Below are positions 25,607 through 34,222 of a DNA stretch of 64,000 bases, one piece after another. Numbering within the stretch: position 1 is the stretch's first letter; each line of letters starts with the position of its first letter. A program made the translations under genes and the position numbers. The stretch is taken from the NCBI GenBank assembly GCA_964524145.1, contig CAZGCA010000001.1, forward strand, positions 62,001 to 126,000, in the 5' to 3' direction. The notes under the pieces are model-generated. The model was not told the origin of the DNA, did not search any database, and was given only the letters and a program-made list of their open reading frames with translations. This DNA is from CAZGCA01 sp964524145. Lineage in GTDB: Bacteria > Hydrogenedentota > CAZGCA01.

Positions 25607-26698
25607 ATGACAGCTCGTCACGATACTACTTGGCCGATCGAACCACACACTCAGGCAAAGCACGAAATCCTCAGACGCTACCTGGAGGCGTGGTTTCCGA
25701 TCCTCAGCACACACCACAAGAAGGTGGCCTACATTGACGGATTCTGCGGGCCCGGTAGATACGAGAATGGGGAACCAGGCTCGCCAATAATTGCGATAGA
25801 CGTCGCAAAAAACCATAGGAAGCATCTGACCGGTGAACTGGTCTTTCTATTCTTCGATGAACGACTAGATCGGATTGAGCAGTTGAACCGTGAGTTGGCA
25901 TCTTATGACATCCCCCCGAATTTCAATGTCCATGCTGCATGTGGTCTCTTTCATGAACAACTGGAGTCCCGGCTTGAATCATTGGAGGATCGAGGGGGAT
26001 CTCCTGCACCGACGTTTGCTTTCGTGGATCCCTTCGGCTTCAAGGGAATTCCTCTTTCGGTCATCAGCAGGTTGCTCAGGCACCGGGGCTGTGAGGTGCT
26101 CATCACATTCATGATCGATCCTGTGATTCGCTTCCTTGAACATCCCAAGAAAGAAGTGGTGCAACATATAGTGGAAGCATTCGGCACAGACGAGTGCATC
26201 AGGATCGCAGAGACGGCAACAGACAGGAGCAAGGCTCTGCGTGTCCTTTACCAGACTCAGTTGATGAAAACAGCCAAGTTTGTCCGTTTCTTCGAGATGA
26301 GAGATCAAAGAAACAGGCCCCTCTACTATCTCTTTTTCGCCTCCAAGAACCGTGTCGGACATGTCAAGATGAAAGAAGCGATGTGGAAAGTCGATCCCGG
26401 CGGCGATTTCCAGTTCTCCGATGCTACCGATCCCCGCCAAATGGTTCTCTTTGAGCCATCGGGGGAGACAGAGCTTACGCAGATTCTTCTCGAAAGGTTC
26501 AGGGGAAGGGGCATCGTAACTGGCAAGATCGTCAGGTTGTATGTCGAAGACGAAACGCCCTTTCTCAACAAGCATAAGACGAAAGCTTTGAAGTCCTTGA
26601 AGGAAGCTGGTAGGATAACGGTGGAGAAGTTGAAGACGGACGGGAAATCTTGGACGAGAGATTTTCCGGACACTGTACGACTCACGTTTATAGACTAA
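25607..26698 (+). CDS. tcmP: Three-Cys-motif partner protein TcmP
   Basis: The 363-residue protein fits the TcmP family (named for its neighbour, not for its own cysteines). It has TQAKHEILRRYLEAWFPIL near residues 15-33 and YIDGFCGPGRYENG (42-54), which resembles a SAM-dependent methyltransferase motif I. FFDERLDRIEQL follows, then AFVDPFGFKGIPL (138-150) resembling motif IV, and a basic C-terminal region. The next gene begins 4 bases after its stop and encodes the Gp37/Gp68 three-cysteine protein, the standard partner. Such pairs occur sporadically on phages and mobile islands; function is unproven. Base composition here is lower in G+C than adjacent genes, which suggests acquisition. Confidence 0.88.
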   Translation: MTARHDTTWPIEPHTQAKHEILRRYLEAWFPILSTHHKKVAYIDGFCGPGRYENGEPGSPIIAIDVAKNHRKHLTGELVFLFFDERLDRIEQLNRELASYDIPPNFNVHAACGLFHEQLESRLESLEDRGGSPAPTFAFVDPFGFKGIPLSVISRLLRHRGCEVLITFMIDPVIRFLEHPKKEVVQHIVEAFGTDECIRIAETATDRSKALRVLYQTQLMKTAKFVRFFEMRDQRNRPLYYLFFASKNRVGHVKMKEAMWKVDPGGDFQFSDATDPRQMVLFEPSGETELTQILLERFRGRGIVTGKIVRLYVEDETPFLNKHKTKALKSLKEAGRITVEKLKTDGKSWTRDFPDTVRLTFID

Positions 26699-26702
26699 GG
26701 TC

Positions 26703-27446
26703 ATGGCCGCGAATTCACGTATAGAATGGACCGAATCCACGTGGAACCCTGTAACGGGTTGTACAAGGATCAGTCCCGGCTGCAAGCACTGTTATGCAGA
26801 GCGTATGGCCAAACGTCTCAAGGCGATGGGGCAGGCGAACTATGCGAACGGCTTCAAGCTGACTGTACATGAGCATGCTCTGGAAATCCCTCTCGATACC
26901 AAGAAACCACGAGTGTTCTTTGTCAACTCGATGAGCGACCTGTTCCATGAGGAGGTGCCACTGGAGTTTATACAGCGAGTATTCGACGTGATGAACCGCG
27001 CGGACCGGCACACATACCAAATCCTGACGAAGCGGGCTGAACGCCTTGAGGCGATGAGTCGCCATCTTCGATGGGCATCTCACATCTGGATGGGTGTCAG
27101 TGTCGAACGGGAGGATTACACATACAGAATCGAGCACTTGAAACGGACGGGCGCTTTCGTTAAGTTCTTATCACTCGAGCCGCTGCTTGGCCCTCTTCCC
27201 GATCTTCATCTCGACGGCATCGACTGGGTCATCGTTGGCGGCGAATCGGGACCCGGAGCAAGGCCGATGGAAAAGGCGTGGGTGACAGACATTCGAGAGC
27301 AATGTATGTCCGCCAACGTTCCGTTTTTCTTCAAACAGTGGGGAGGCGTCAATAAGAAGAAAGCCGGGCGAGTCCTCGACGGCAGGACGTGGAACCAGTT
27401 GCCAAGACACGATCTTGCGTCAGTCAATCAACCAGCAGCAGTTTGA
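26703..27446 (+). CDS. Gp37/Gp68 family protein (DUF5131), three-cysteine radical-SAM-like
   Basis: The 247-residue product matches phage Gp37/Gp68 (DUF5131). The family signature IEWTESTWNPVTGCTRISP is followed by GCKHCYAERMAK, with cysteines at 20, 27 and 30 (C-x6-C-x2-C). This spacing differs from the classical C-x3-C-x2-C of radical SAM enzymes but probably also holds an iron-sulfur cluster. VFFVNSMSDLFHE, ILTKRAERLEAM, HIWMGVSVE, SLEPLLGPLP and WVIVGGESGPGARPM follow and fit a TIM-barrel radical-SAM-like fold. It overlaps the transcript of TcmP and is almost certainly its functional partner. Proposed roles for the pair (nucleic-acid or tRNA modification, defence) are speculation. Confidence 0.9.
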   Translation: MAANSRIEWTESTWNPVTGCTRISPGCKHCYAERMAKRLKAMGQANYANGFKLTVHEHALEIPLDTKKPRVFFVNSMSDLFHEEVPLEFIQRVFDVMNRADRHTYQILTKRAERLEAMSRHLRWASHIWMGVSVEREDYTYRIEHLKRTGAFVKFLSLEPLLGPLPDLHLDGIDWVIVGGESGPGARPMEKAWVTDIREQCMSANVPFFFKQWGGVNKKKAGRVLDGRTWNQLPRHDLASVNQPAAV

Positions 27447-27473
27447 GTCTTTTGTGGGCATGAAGAGGTAGTA

Positions 27474-27845
27474 CTACCCAGCGCGTTCGACGTGGATCTC
27501 GTCGCCGTCGCAAACTGAACCCAACACCTTTGCATCGCCTTCGAGTCTGCCGAGGATGTTGACTCTGGTGACAAGGCGGCATTCGTCGCCTTCGGAAGCG
27601 GGCGTAGGCCCGAACGGGATCGCCAGGGAAGATCCCTGCGTCCAGAAACAAATCGTTCCGGGATCGACGACCTGTCTCGCGTCAGGTTCGAGTTCGGCCT
27701 TCACGGGCACCGAGAAGTAGACCTCGTCGCCCCAGGTGTTCGCGCGGCTGGTACACGGCAGCACGTCCAGCAGCTTCCTCGATGTCGGCGTGTCGTCGAG
27801 CACCCCGATAATCTCGCCTGAATTCCAACGAATTAGAATGCGCAT
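27474..27845 (-). CDS. Cyclophilin-like fold protein (Cyclophil_like2 / TM1367 type)
   Basis: The 123-residue protein resembles the small cyclophilin-like family: ILIRWNSGEIIGVLDDTPTSRKLLDVLP, WGDEVYFSVPVKAELEPDARQVVDPGTICFW, LAIPFGPTPASEGDE and LVTRVNILGRLEGDAKVLGSV. It has no peptidyl-prolyl isomerase signature residues, as is normal for this branch, and no signal peptide. Function unknown. It is 145 bases downstream of a pseudopilin gene on the same strand, but a strong hairpin separates them (27908-27937). Confidence 0.8.
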   Translation of the reverse strand: MRILIRWNSGEIIGVLDDTPTSRKLLDVLPCTSRANTWGDEVYFSVPVKAELEPDARQVVDPGTICFWTQGSSLAIPFGPTPASEGDECRLVTRVNILGRLEGDAKVLGSVCDGDEIHVERAG

Positions 27846-27907
27846 CCGTTCCTCGTATGGCCGCGTGTGTCCCAGCGATGCACTGCGTCGCCGGGTTCTC
27901 GAAAGAT

Positions 27908-27937
27908 GAGCTCGGCAGATGACAGTCTGCCGAGCTC
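27908..27937 (-). terminator. Perfect 12-bp hairpin after a pseudopilin gene
   Basis: GAGCTCGGCAGA and TCTGCCGAGCTC form a 12-bp stem with loop TGACAG. It lies 54 bases past the stop of the pseudopilin gene at 27991-28890 (minus strand), followed on that strand by a short ATCTTTC tract. It probably terminates that transcript. Confidence 0.65.
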
Positions 27938-27990
27938 ACGTTCGAAAAGCGGCACGCACCGCTACGTGCACCTAGAGACGGAGATTATCC

Positions 27991-28890
27991 TTACGGCCAA
28001 ACGTCGCCGACTTCCCCGATTCTCGCTGCCATGAGCGAACTGAAGGGGAACTCGCCCGGGTACTTGATGAACTCGACGTGGCCGTCCATGTAGAGAACGT
28101 TTCCGCCGCCCGGTACGTGGTTGAAGTGTTTCGGGTCCGGCTGAATCTTGTCTGCGTAGATGAGAATCTCCGACTGCGCTTTCGCGCTTCCGGCAGGGTT
28201 GTTGATGTCGGTTATCAGGAACCGCTCGATACCCTCCCGCAAACGGTACAACGTTGTGCCACCCGGCAGCGTGTAAATCTTTGCCTGAGCGTTTATGTCA
28301 TCGGCGGAAAGGTCCGAATCGTTCTTTGGATGGTCGTTGCCATTGGGGTGTTCCGCAAGGGGATACCACAATCCGTTAGGAATCCCGTTAGGATCGGGAA
28401 AATTGCCAATCAGTCGCGGCATCAACCAGCCGTCCAGCAATGCAGCGAGCTCGTCCTCGTTTTCCACCATCCAGCCGTAGTAGACGTAAGCGCCGGAACC
28501 AAACACCTCGGGATGGAACCGTCCTTGCGCGTCGTTGAACGCGCCCACGCCGGAAGTCCCGTCCACCGCGCTCGTCCCGCTCTTGAGCTGTTGCGCAAAC
28601 GGGCTCGACGGGCATGACAGGATATTGTAATCGCTCAGATACTCCGGGTATAGCGAACGCAGGTCCGGCGAGATGTAGTTGCGGTACCGAGGAAACCGGC
28701 CGTTCCACTCGTTTGCGTACATCTTGAGCGAAAGCCCCATCTGCTTGAGGTTGTTGGCACACGAGGCCCGCCTCGCCGCTTCGCGAGCGCGCGCAAGCGC
28801 CGGCAACAGTATGGCAGCGAGTATGCCGATGATGGCGATGACCACCAGCAGCTCTATGAGCGTGAATCCCGTTCGTCTTGGTGTTTGCAC
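27991..28890 (-). CDS. Type II secretion pseudopilin-like protein (H-X9-DG family variant)
   Basis: Starts at a GTG at 28890, eight bases after AAGGAGG; reads VQTPRRTG|FTLIELLVV with the cleavage Gly-Phe. The 299-residue protein has the GILAAILLPALARAREAARR helix and SCANNLKQMGLSLKMYANEW. The second conserved block is LYRLREGIERFLITDINNPAG, and the C-terminal motif HVPGGGNVLYMDGHVEF has ten residues between His and Asp-Gly. The stretch between the two blocks is unlike those of the paralogs except for a CPSSP segment. Presumably a secretion pseudopilin or surface fibre subunit. Confidence 0.92.
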   Translation of the reverse strand: MQTPRRTGFTLIELLVVIAIIGILAAILLPALARAREAARRASCANNLKQMGLSLKMYANEWNGRFPRYRNYISPDLRSLYPEYLSDYNILSCPSSPFAQQLKSGTSAVDGTSGVGAFNDAQGRFHPEVFGSGAYVYYGWMVENEDELAALLDGWLMPRLIGNFPDPNGIPNGLWYPLAEHPNGNDHPKNDSDLSADDINAQAKIYTLPGGTTLYRLREGIERFLITDINNPAGSAKAQSEILIYADKIQPDPKHFNHVPGGGNVLYMDGHVEFIKYPGEFPFSSLMAARIGEVGDVWP

Positions 28891-29057
28891 TTTCCTGCCC
28901 TCCTTCAGTAGCTGCTTCTTGCGAGTCTATCGTCCGTTGACTTCGATCCGCTTTTCAACCGACCGACTTATGCCTCAGATCACCTCCGTTCTCGCAGAGT
29001 TTCCAGCGCATCGCACATCTCCCGATACACCCAAGTCTCCCCTCTAGTATACCATAA

Positions 29058-29089
29058 GAAGGGCAGGTCCGCCAGAGAACCTGCCCTTC
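29058..29089 (-). terminator. Hairpin terminator after the pseudopilin gene at 29128-30138
   Basis: GAAGGGCAGGT and ACCTGCCCTTC pair perfectly (11 bp) with a 10-base loop, 39 bases past the stop of the minus-strand pseudopilin gene; the minus strand continues with TTAT. Stem strength suits a rho-independent terminator, though the T tract is short. Confidence 0.55.
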
Positions 29090-29127
29090 ATCGAGTTGCA
29101 AGGTCAAATAGAGACCTTCCGTCACTC

Positions 29128-30138
29128 TTAGAACAGCGAGACAACCTGCGCCCACGCTCGCGAGATGGGGTAATCGCCCGGGTACTTGATGAACTCGACA
29201 TGGCCGTCCATAAACAACACGTTCGACCCGCCTGGAACATGGTTGAACTCGCCCGGATCCGTGCTGACGAGGTCGTGCATGATCGGGACTTCGCTCTGGG
29301 CCATTGCCGATGCAGCGGGATTGTTGATGTCGGTGACAGCGAACCGCTCGATCCCTTCGCGTATCCTGTAAAGAGAGTCAACGCCGTGGCCGTAAAGCGC
29401 TACCTGCAAACCGTAGTCCATCGGCAAATCCCGGTCATAGTGACCGCAGTTCGGCGGACATGCGCCCGCATGCGTATCGATCACGCCCTTGAACGCATTC
29501 AACATGAGTGCGTTCGCCTGATCCGGGACACCAAAGCCCGCGGGCGGAAGGTTATAGGTGAGCGGATCGTTCTGGGACCCTATGCCGTTGACCGCGTCGT
29601 CCCTTGCCGTCCACCCTGAATACGTGTACGAGAGGGACAGAAACGCGCACGGATCGACTGGCGCGTCGGGGTTATAGAACGGTCCGGCACCGCCTTGGCC
29701 AAGAATGGGGTGCCACACGCCGGCGCCGGCCAAGTTCGTCGCGTCGGAATCGGACGGACATACCATGATGTTGGGATCCGTCATGTACTCGGGGTAGACC
29801 GCAGGACCGTCAAAGGTCACCTCGGCATCATCCCCGACGTCGTCAGGATTCGAGAACCCGCACGGTGTGGACGCCGTCCCAACGATCTGCCAATCACTGC
29901 CGGTACCCGTATTCACCAGCTTGTAGGTGAACATGTTCATCATGGGCGGGAACCGACCTTCCCACTCGTTCGCATACATCTTGAAGATGACCCCGAACTG
30001 TTTGAGGTTGTTCGCGCACGACGCGCGTCTGGCAGCCTCCCTCGCCCGCGCCAGCGCAGGCAACAAAATGGCCGCAAGGATGCCGATGATCGCTATGACC
30101 ACCAACAACTCGATTAGCGTGAATCCATGTCTTCTCAT
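29128..30138 (-). CDS. Type II secretion pseudopilin-like protein (H-X9-DG family variant)
   Basis: Start chosen at 30138 (ATG, preceded by GGGAGGAG); the longer frame to 30222 lacks pilin character. The 336-residue protein begins MRRHG|FTLIELL, has the GILAAILLPALARAREAARR helix and SCANNLKQFGVIFKMYANEW. The middle is the most divergent of the four, including ACPPNCGHY and CPSDSD. LYRIREGIERFAVTDINNPAAS and HVPGGSNVLFMDGHVEF close the chain. Transcription probably ends at the hairpin 29058-29089. Likely a secreted-protein pseudopilin or cell-surface subunit. Confidence 0.92.
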   Translation of the reverse strand: MRRHGFTLIELLVVIAIIGILAAILLPALARAREAARRASCANNLKQFGVIFKMYANEWEGRFPPMMNMFTYKLVNTGTGSDWQIVGTASTPCGFSNPDDVGDDAEVTFDGPAVYPEYMTDPNIMVCPSDSDATNLAGAGVWHPILGQGGAGPFYNPDAPVDPCAFLSLSYTYSGWTARDDAVNGIGSQNDPLTYNLPPAGFGVPDQANALMLNAFKGVIDTHAGACPPNCGHYDRDLPMDYGLQVALYGHGVDSLYRIREGIERFAVTDINNPAASAMAQSEVPIMHDLVSTDPGEFNHVPGGSNVLFMDGHVEFIKYPGDYPISRAWAQVVSLF

Positions 30139-30587
30139 TGGTTTGCTCCTCCCAGGTGAGATGCTGCATACTCTTCCCCCCATGCCATCAGAGCAGGCTG
30201 TCAGGCCATGGCATGGAAACAACGGTTGCGTGGACAGCGTCCAAACGGTAGGTCCCGGCTTTTCTCCGCCCCCTTTCTCCCCGCAGGGTTTCGTTTAACC
30301 GCCCACTTGTCTTTCGGCAAGACCAGGTAAACAGTACAGGATATTGTTCTCGGAACCGATTACTGCCAGGCGGTCATATGGCTCACGTCATCAGGCATAT
30401 CCCATACTAAACATAGAATACACCCACCACTGTTATTCTGTCAAGTGCCTTGTCGAGCATCGAAGGACTGGGCTCGGGGCGGTTGGCGCCAACCCCGCAG
30501 ACGAGGGATTGACAACCCGTCCGGGAAGGTATACCTTATCTGGGCAGGGCTCGAACAGCAGGACGATATTCTCATGCGGAGGGCAAG
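30139..30587. other. Non-coding stretch with a palindrome
   Basis: No gene supported in this 449-base gap. It holds a 14-bp perfect palindrome (30481-30494) and a -35-like TTGACA at 30509 followed by TATACC at 30530 (15-base gap, suboptimal). Otherwise nothing recognised. Confidence 0.6.
30481..30494. promoter_or_regulatory. Perfect palindrome, possible operator
   Basis: GGTTGGCGCCAACC is a 14-bp palindrome 15 bases before a TTGACA at 30509-30514, upstream of the metallohydrolase gene at 30588. Position suits a repressor or activator site, but no regulator gene is adjacent. Confidence 0.4.
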
Positions 30588-33137
30588 ATGGAAAACAAAT
30601 TCACGCGCATATCGCTGACACGGTATTTCAACTCGAACTGTCACCTACGACCGGGCAAAGTGAGGGCGCGAGGGTGGCACAAGAGGATCGCCGACGTGCG
30701 ATCCGATCTTATCCGCGGCCGGCAGACGTTATGGGGGATCCCGTTCGCGCTCGGTCCGCAGAACCTTGCGAAGAAGGGGCTCATAGTAATCGGCGACAAA
30801 CAGGCCGAAGTCGAGGTGCCGCTACGCGGGCGCGCGACACATGTCTGCGTGCTGCATTTCTGCAACCTTCCTCGCGACCCGTACGAAAACGCTGCCGGCG
30901 GCACGAAATTCGCCGAATACGAACTGCGCTACGGCGACGGCAGGAAACGTGTTCAACCGATCCGGATACGGTTCGAAGTCAACCCGTTCAGCGTGGAATG
31001 GGGTTGGGCGCCGTTCGCGGCTGTGGGCGCGGAGATGCCGACGGTCGCCTCTCCGGAGGACGATATACCGTGGGGCCATCTTCAGACCGGCGTCATGCCG
31101 CACGGAAGAACGGCCCGCACCTGGGTTTACGCGTTGCCCAACCCGAAGCCGGAGAAGGAGTTAAGCTCGATAACGTTCCGGTCCTGCGGGAACAATCTCG
31201 TAGCGATACTGAGCCTGACTCTGTACGATGGGCCGGGCCACCCGCTGCGCCACGTTCCGCGCCGAGTGTACAAACTCATCCTTCCGCCGGACGAGAAGTG
31301 CGCCGCCGAGGAGGTGAAGGCCGAGCTCGACATGGGTGTTGTGACCCGAGTTTTCGCGGTTCCCGGTTACACCAGACAGGAATGGCTCGAAGCGACAAAA
31401 CGCGGTCTCGGCGCCCCGCGACCGGGAAGCTCCGCCAAACGGCAGGTGCTGGTCGAGGCGACCGGGGCCGAAGGCGCAACGCTGGCGGTGCGTTCGCACA
31501 GACGCAAAGAACACAAGATACCGTTTGGGGAAGCGTTCACCAAGGGAAAGGCGAAAAGCACCGACGGCCGCGCACGTCTCGAACTCGTGCATCCGCGGAA
31601 GGCGTGGGTGTACGTCACCGTGATAGACGGTTCAACGGACAAACCGACGCCCACGCGGGCCCATTTTCACGGGCCCGCCGGCGAGTACATCCCGCCATAC
31701 GGCCATCACGCGGTGGTGAACGACAACTGGTTCGAGGATTACGGCGGCGACCTCCTGCTCGGTGAGATGAGCTATGCGTACGTGCCGGGGCGGTTCCAGA
31801 TAGAACTGCCCGTCGGCAAGGTGCACATCGAGCTTTGCAAAGGGTTCGAGTACGTTCCGTTGCGCAAGTCGGTTACCATTCGGCCGGGCCAACGCGAGCT
31901 GAAACTCGAGATAAAGAGATGGACCGACAAACGGTCGGAAGGGTGGGTCACGGCCGATACACACGTCCATTTCATCAGCCCCGAGACCGCTTGGCTCGAA
32001 GGCCAGGGCGAAGGGCTCAACCTTATCAACCTGCTCGCGTCGCAGTGGGGCAGGCTGTTCACCAACGTTGCCGACATCAGCGGCGATCTCTCCGGGTCGT
32101 CGCGCGACGATACGCTCGTCTGGGTCGGTACCGAGAACCGCAACCACATGCTCGGCCACATATCGATGTTGGGCGCGCACGGCGACCCCGTGTTCCCGAT
32201 GTGCGCCGGCGGGCCGGGCGAAGCGTACCTGGGCGATCCCGACGTCACAACGCTCACCGAATGGGCGCAAACGTGCCGCGAACGCGACGGCGTGGTCATA
32301 CGGCCGCATTTCCCCGCACCCATCTGTGAGGAACCGGTGTATTTCATTCTTGACGAGCTCGACGGTGCCGAGCTGCGCATGTACGCGCCGGGGTCGGCCC
32401 CAACGCTCGACACGTTCGTGTTCAAGGAGTGGTACCGGTACCTTAACTGCGGCCATCGGGTCGCGGCGGTCGGCGGCACAGACAAGATGAGCGCCAGCAT
32501 GCCCGTGGGCGGCGCCCGCACGTATGCAAAGCTTGCTCCGGGCGAACCGTTTACCTTCGAGAACTGGGGCAAGGCCGTCAGAGCAGGCCGGACGTTCACC
32601 TCGTCGGGGCCGCTTATCGATCTCGCGGTCGACGGCCGCACGATGGGCGACGAGATAACGATGCCATCAGGAGGCGGCACGCTCGAGGTGCATGCGACCG
32701 GCGAATGCGCATGGCCCATCCACGCGCTCGAGATAGTGGTAAACGGCAACGTCGTGGCCAGGCGGTCGAGCGCCAAAGGCGTGCGCAAGCTGAGCATCAA
32801 GAAACAGGTCAGCGTCAAGGGCAGTTGCTGGATCGCCGCACGCTGTTCCAGCAATCTCATGGTACACCACTGCTGGCCGATACATCTTGGCGCACACACG
32901 TCCCCCGTGTACGTTGTAGCCGGCGGGGAGGAACTGTTCAGCCCGTCGGACGCAAGCTATATGCTTACCCTTATCGACGGCGGTCTGACCTATCTCGACA
33001 CGCTCTCCGTCAGGTTCGACGCGAAACGTCACCGGCAGCTTAAAGCCGTCTACCAAAAGGCCCGTAGGATGCTGCTCGACCGGATGCACGCGCACGGCCA
33101 CAGCCATGCCGGCGCGCATTCCCACGGACACGTTTAG
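30588..33137 (+). CDS. CehA/McbA family metallohydrolase with His-rich C-terminus
   Basis: GGAGGG precedes the ATG at 30588. The 849-residue protein has a beta-rich N-terminal half without clear family. From about residue 450 the PHP-superfamily metallohydrolase domain follows, with the opening ADTHVHF (near 455). Further metal-site segments are WVGTENRNHMLGHISMLGAHG, IRPHFPAPICEE, AAVGGTDKMSA and GRTFTSSGPLID, matching CehA/McbA proteins that hydrolyse esters such as carbaryl in known cases. The tail HAHGHSHAGAHSHGH contains seven histidines and may bind metal. A UroD-family gene starts 3 bases after the stop, so the pair forms an operon. Confidence 0.8.
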   Translation: MENKFTRISLTRYFNSNCHLRPGKVRARGWHKRIADVRSDLIRGRQTLWGIPFALGPQNLAKKGLIVIGDKQAEVEVPLRGRATHVCVLHFCNLPRDPYENAAGGTKFAEYELRYGDGRKRVQPIRIRFEVNPFSVEWGWAPFAAVGAEMPTVASPEDDIPWGHLQTGVMPHGRTARTWVYALPNPKPEKELSSITFRSCGNNLVAILSLTLYDGPGHPLRHVPRRVYKLILPPDEKCAAEEVKAELDMGVVTRVFAVPGYTRQEWLEATKRGLGAPRPGSSAKRQVLVEATGAEGATLAVRSHRRKEHKIPFGEAFTKGKAKSTDGRARLELVHPRKAWVYVTVIDGSTDKPTPTRAHFHGPAGEYIPPYGHHAVVNDNWFEDYGGDLLLGEMSYAYVPGRFQIELPVGKVHIELCKGFEYVPLRKSVTIRPGQRELKLEIKRWTDKRSEGWVTADTHVHFISPETAWLEGQGEGLNLINLLASQWGRLFTNVADISGDLSGSSRDDTLVWVGTENRNHMLGHISMLGAHGDPVFPMCAGGPGEAYLGDPDVTTLTEWAQTCRERDGVVIRPHFPAPICEEPVYFILDELDGAELRMYAPGSAPTLDTFVFKEWYRYLNCGHRVAAVGGTDKMSASMPVGGARTYAKLAPGEPFTFENWGKAVRAGRTFTSSGPLIDLAVDGRTMGDEITMPSGGGTLEVHATGECAWPIHALEIVVNGNVVARRSSAKGVRKLSIKKQVSVKGSCWIAARCSSNLMVHHCWPIHLGAHTSPVYVVAGGEELFSPSDASYMLTLIDGGLTYLDTLSVRFDAKRHRQLKAVYQKARRMLLDRMHAHGHSHAGAHSHGHV

Positions 33138-33139
33138 CC

Positions 33140-34195
33140 ATGACGGAACGCGAACGGTTCTTACGCAACGTCGAGCTTCGCGGCGACGGTGTTGTGCCGT
33201 GCAACGTGTACTTCTCGCCCGCGACGTGGGACAAGTATCGGGACGACCTCGAGCAGATCACAAAACGGTATCCGGACATCTGCGAGCAGTTCGACCACGA
33301 GCGCAGGCAGTCCTGGAACGACTATCCCGCCGCGTACCGCGAGGGCGAGTTGCTCGAGGACAACTGGGGTTGCGTCTGGGAGAACGTTGCGGGCGGGCTC
33401 GAAGGGCAGGTCAAGACGCATCCGATGGCGGACTACGCCGCGCTGAAGAACTACACACCGCCGGATCCGCTGACGCAGACCGAACGAGGCGAGCGGGAAG
33501 ACTGGGTCGAGATCGAACGCAAGATGGAAGAACGGCGGGCCGCCGGGCAGCTCGTGAAGGGTCATATCGAACGGTTCTACGAGCGAGTCCATTTCCTGCG
33601 CGGTTACGAGAGCTTCTTGATGGACGTTGCGGAAGAACGGCCGGAACTCGATGAGCTTATCAACTTGGTGCTCGACCACAACATGAAGCTTGTTCACCGG
33701 TGGCTCGATCTCAAGCCCGATCTGATGGGATTCGGCGACGATCTCGGGATGCAGGACCGGCTCCAGATACGGCCGTCAGCGTGGCGGCGCTATTTCAAAC
33801 CGGCGTACACGAAGATGTTCCGTGCGTGCCGCGACGCCGGCGCGCACGTCTTCTTCCACTGCGACGGCTACATAGTCGACGTCATGAGCGACCTTATCGA
33901 GTGCGGCGTCACCATACTCAACCCGCAGGACAGGTGCAACGGGCTGGACAATATCGCACGCGAGCTTAAAGACAAGATCTGCACGCACCTCGACCTTGAC
34001 CGGCAGGGGATCATCCCGTTCGGCACGCCTGCCGAGATAGACGCGCATATCAAGGAATGCATCGTCAAGCTCGGCTCGCCCAAAGGTGGCCTGTCGCTTG
34101 TCTCGGAGATAAACCCCACCGTGTCGATCGAGAACGTCGAGGCCGTCTGCAACGCGATGATCCGGTACCGGGAGTATCACGCGAAGACCTCGTGA
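33140..34195 (+). CDS. Uroporphyrinogen-decarboxylase-family protein (corrinoid methyltransferase type)
   Basis: The 351-residue protein has a UroD/MtbA-type TIM barrel: RERFLRNVELRGDGVVP near the N-terminus, DLMGFGDDLGMQDRLQIRPSAWRRYFKPAY in the middle, VFFHCDGYIVDVMSDLIECGVTILNPQD, and GKPKGGLSLVSEINP-like C-terminal sequence. It lacks the haem-pathway Asp/Tyr pattern of true HemE and groups with the methyltransferase side, where HxC residues bind zinc for methyl transfer to a corrinoid. It is translated directly after the metallohydrolase gene. A demethylation step in degrading a methylated sugar or aromatic is an inference from context only. Confidence 0.8.
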   Translation: MTERERFLRNVELRGDGVVPCNVYFSPATWDKYRDDLEQITKRYPDICEQFDHERRQSWNDYPAAYREGELLEDNWGCVWENVAGGLEGQVKTHPMADYAALKNYTPPDPLTQTERGEREDWVEIERKMEERRAAGQLVKGHIERFYERVHFLRGYESFLMDVAEERPELDELINLVLDHNMKLVHRWLDLKPDLMGFGDDLGMQDRLQIRPSAWRRYFKPAYTKMFRACRDAGAHVFFHCDGYIVDVMSDLIECGVTILNPQDRCNGLDNIARELKDKICTHLDLDRQGIIPFGTPAEIDAHIKECIVKLGSPKGGLSLVSEINPTVSIENVEAVCNAMIRYREYHAKTS

Positions 34196-34222
34196 CCCGC
34201 GTTCTGCGCGTCATTCCGACCG

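Noticed and set aside
30344..31765. Long plus-strand frame of about 470 codons
   Set aside because: Out of frame with the CehA/McbA-type gene and lacking any domain; Arg-rich as typical for shadows in GC-rich DNA.
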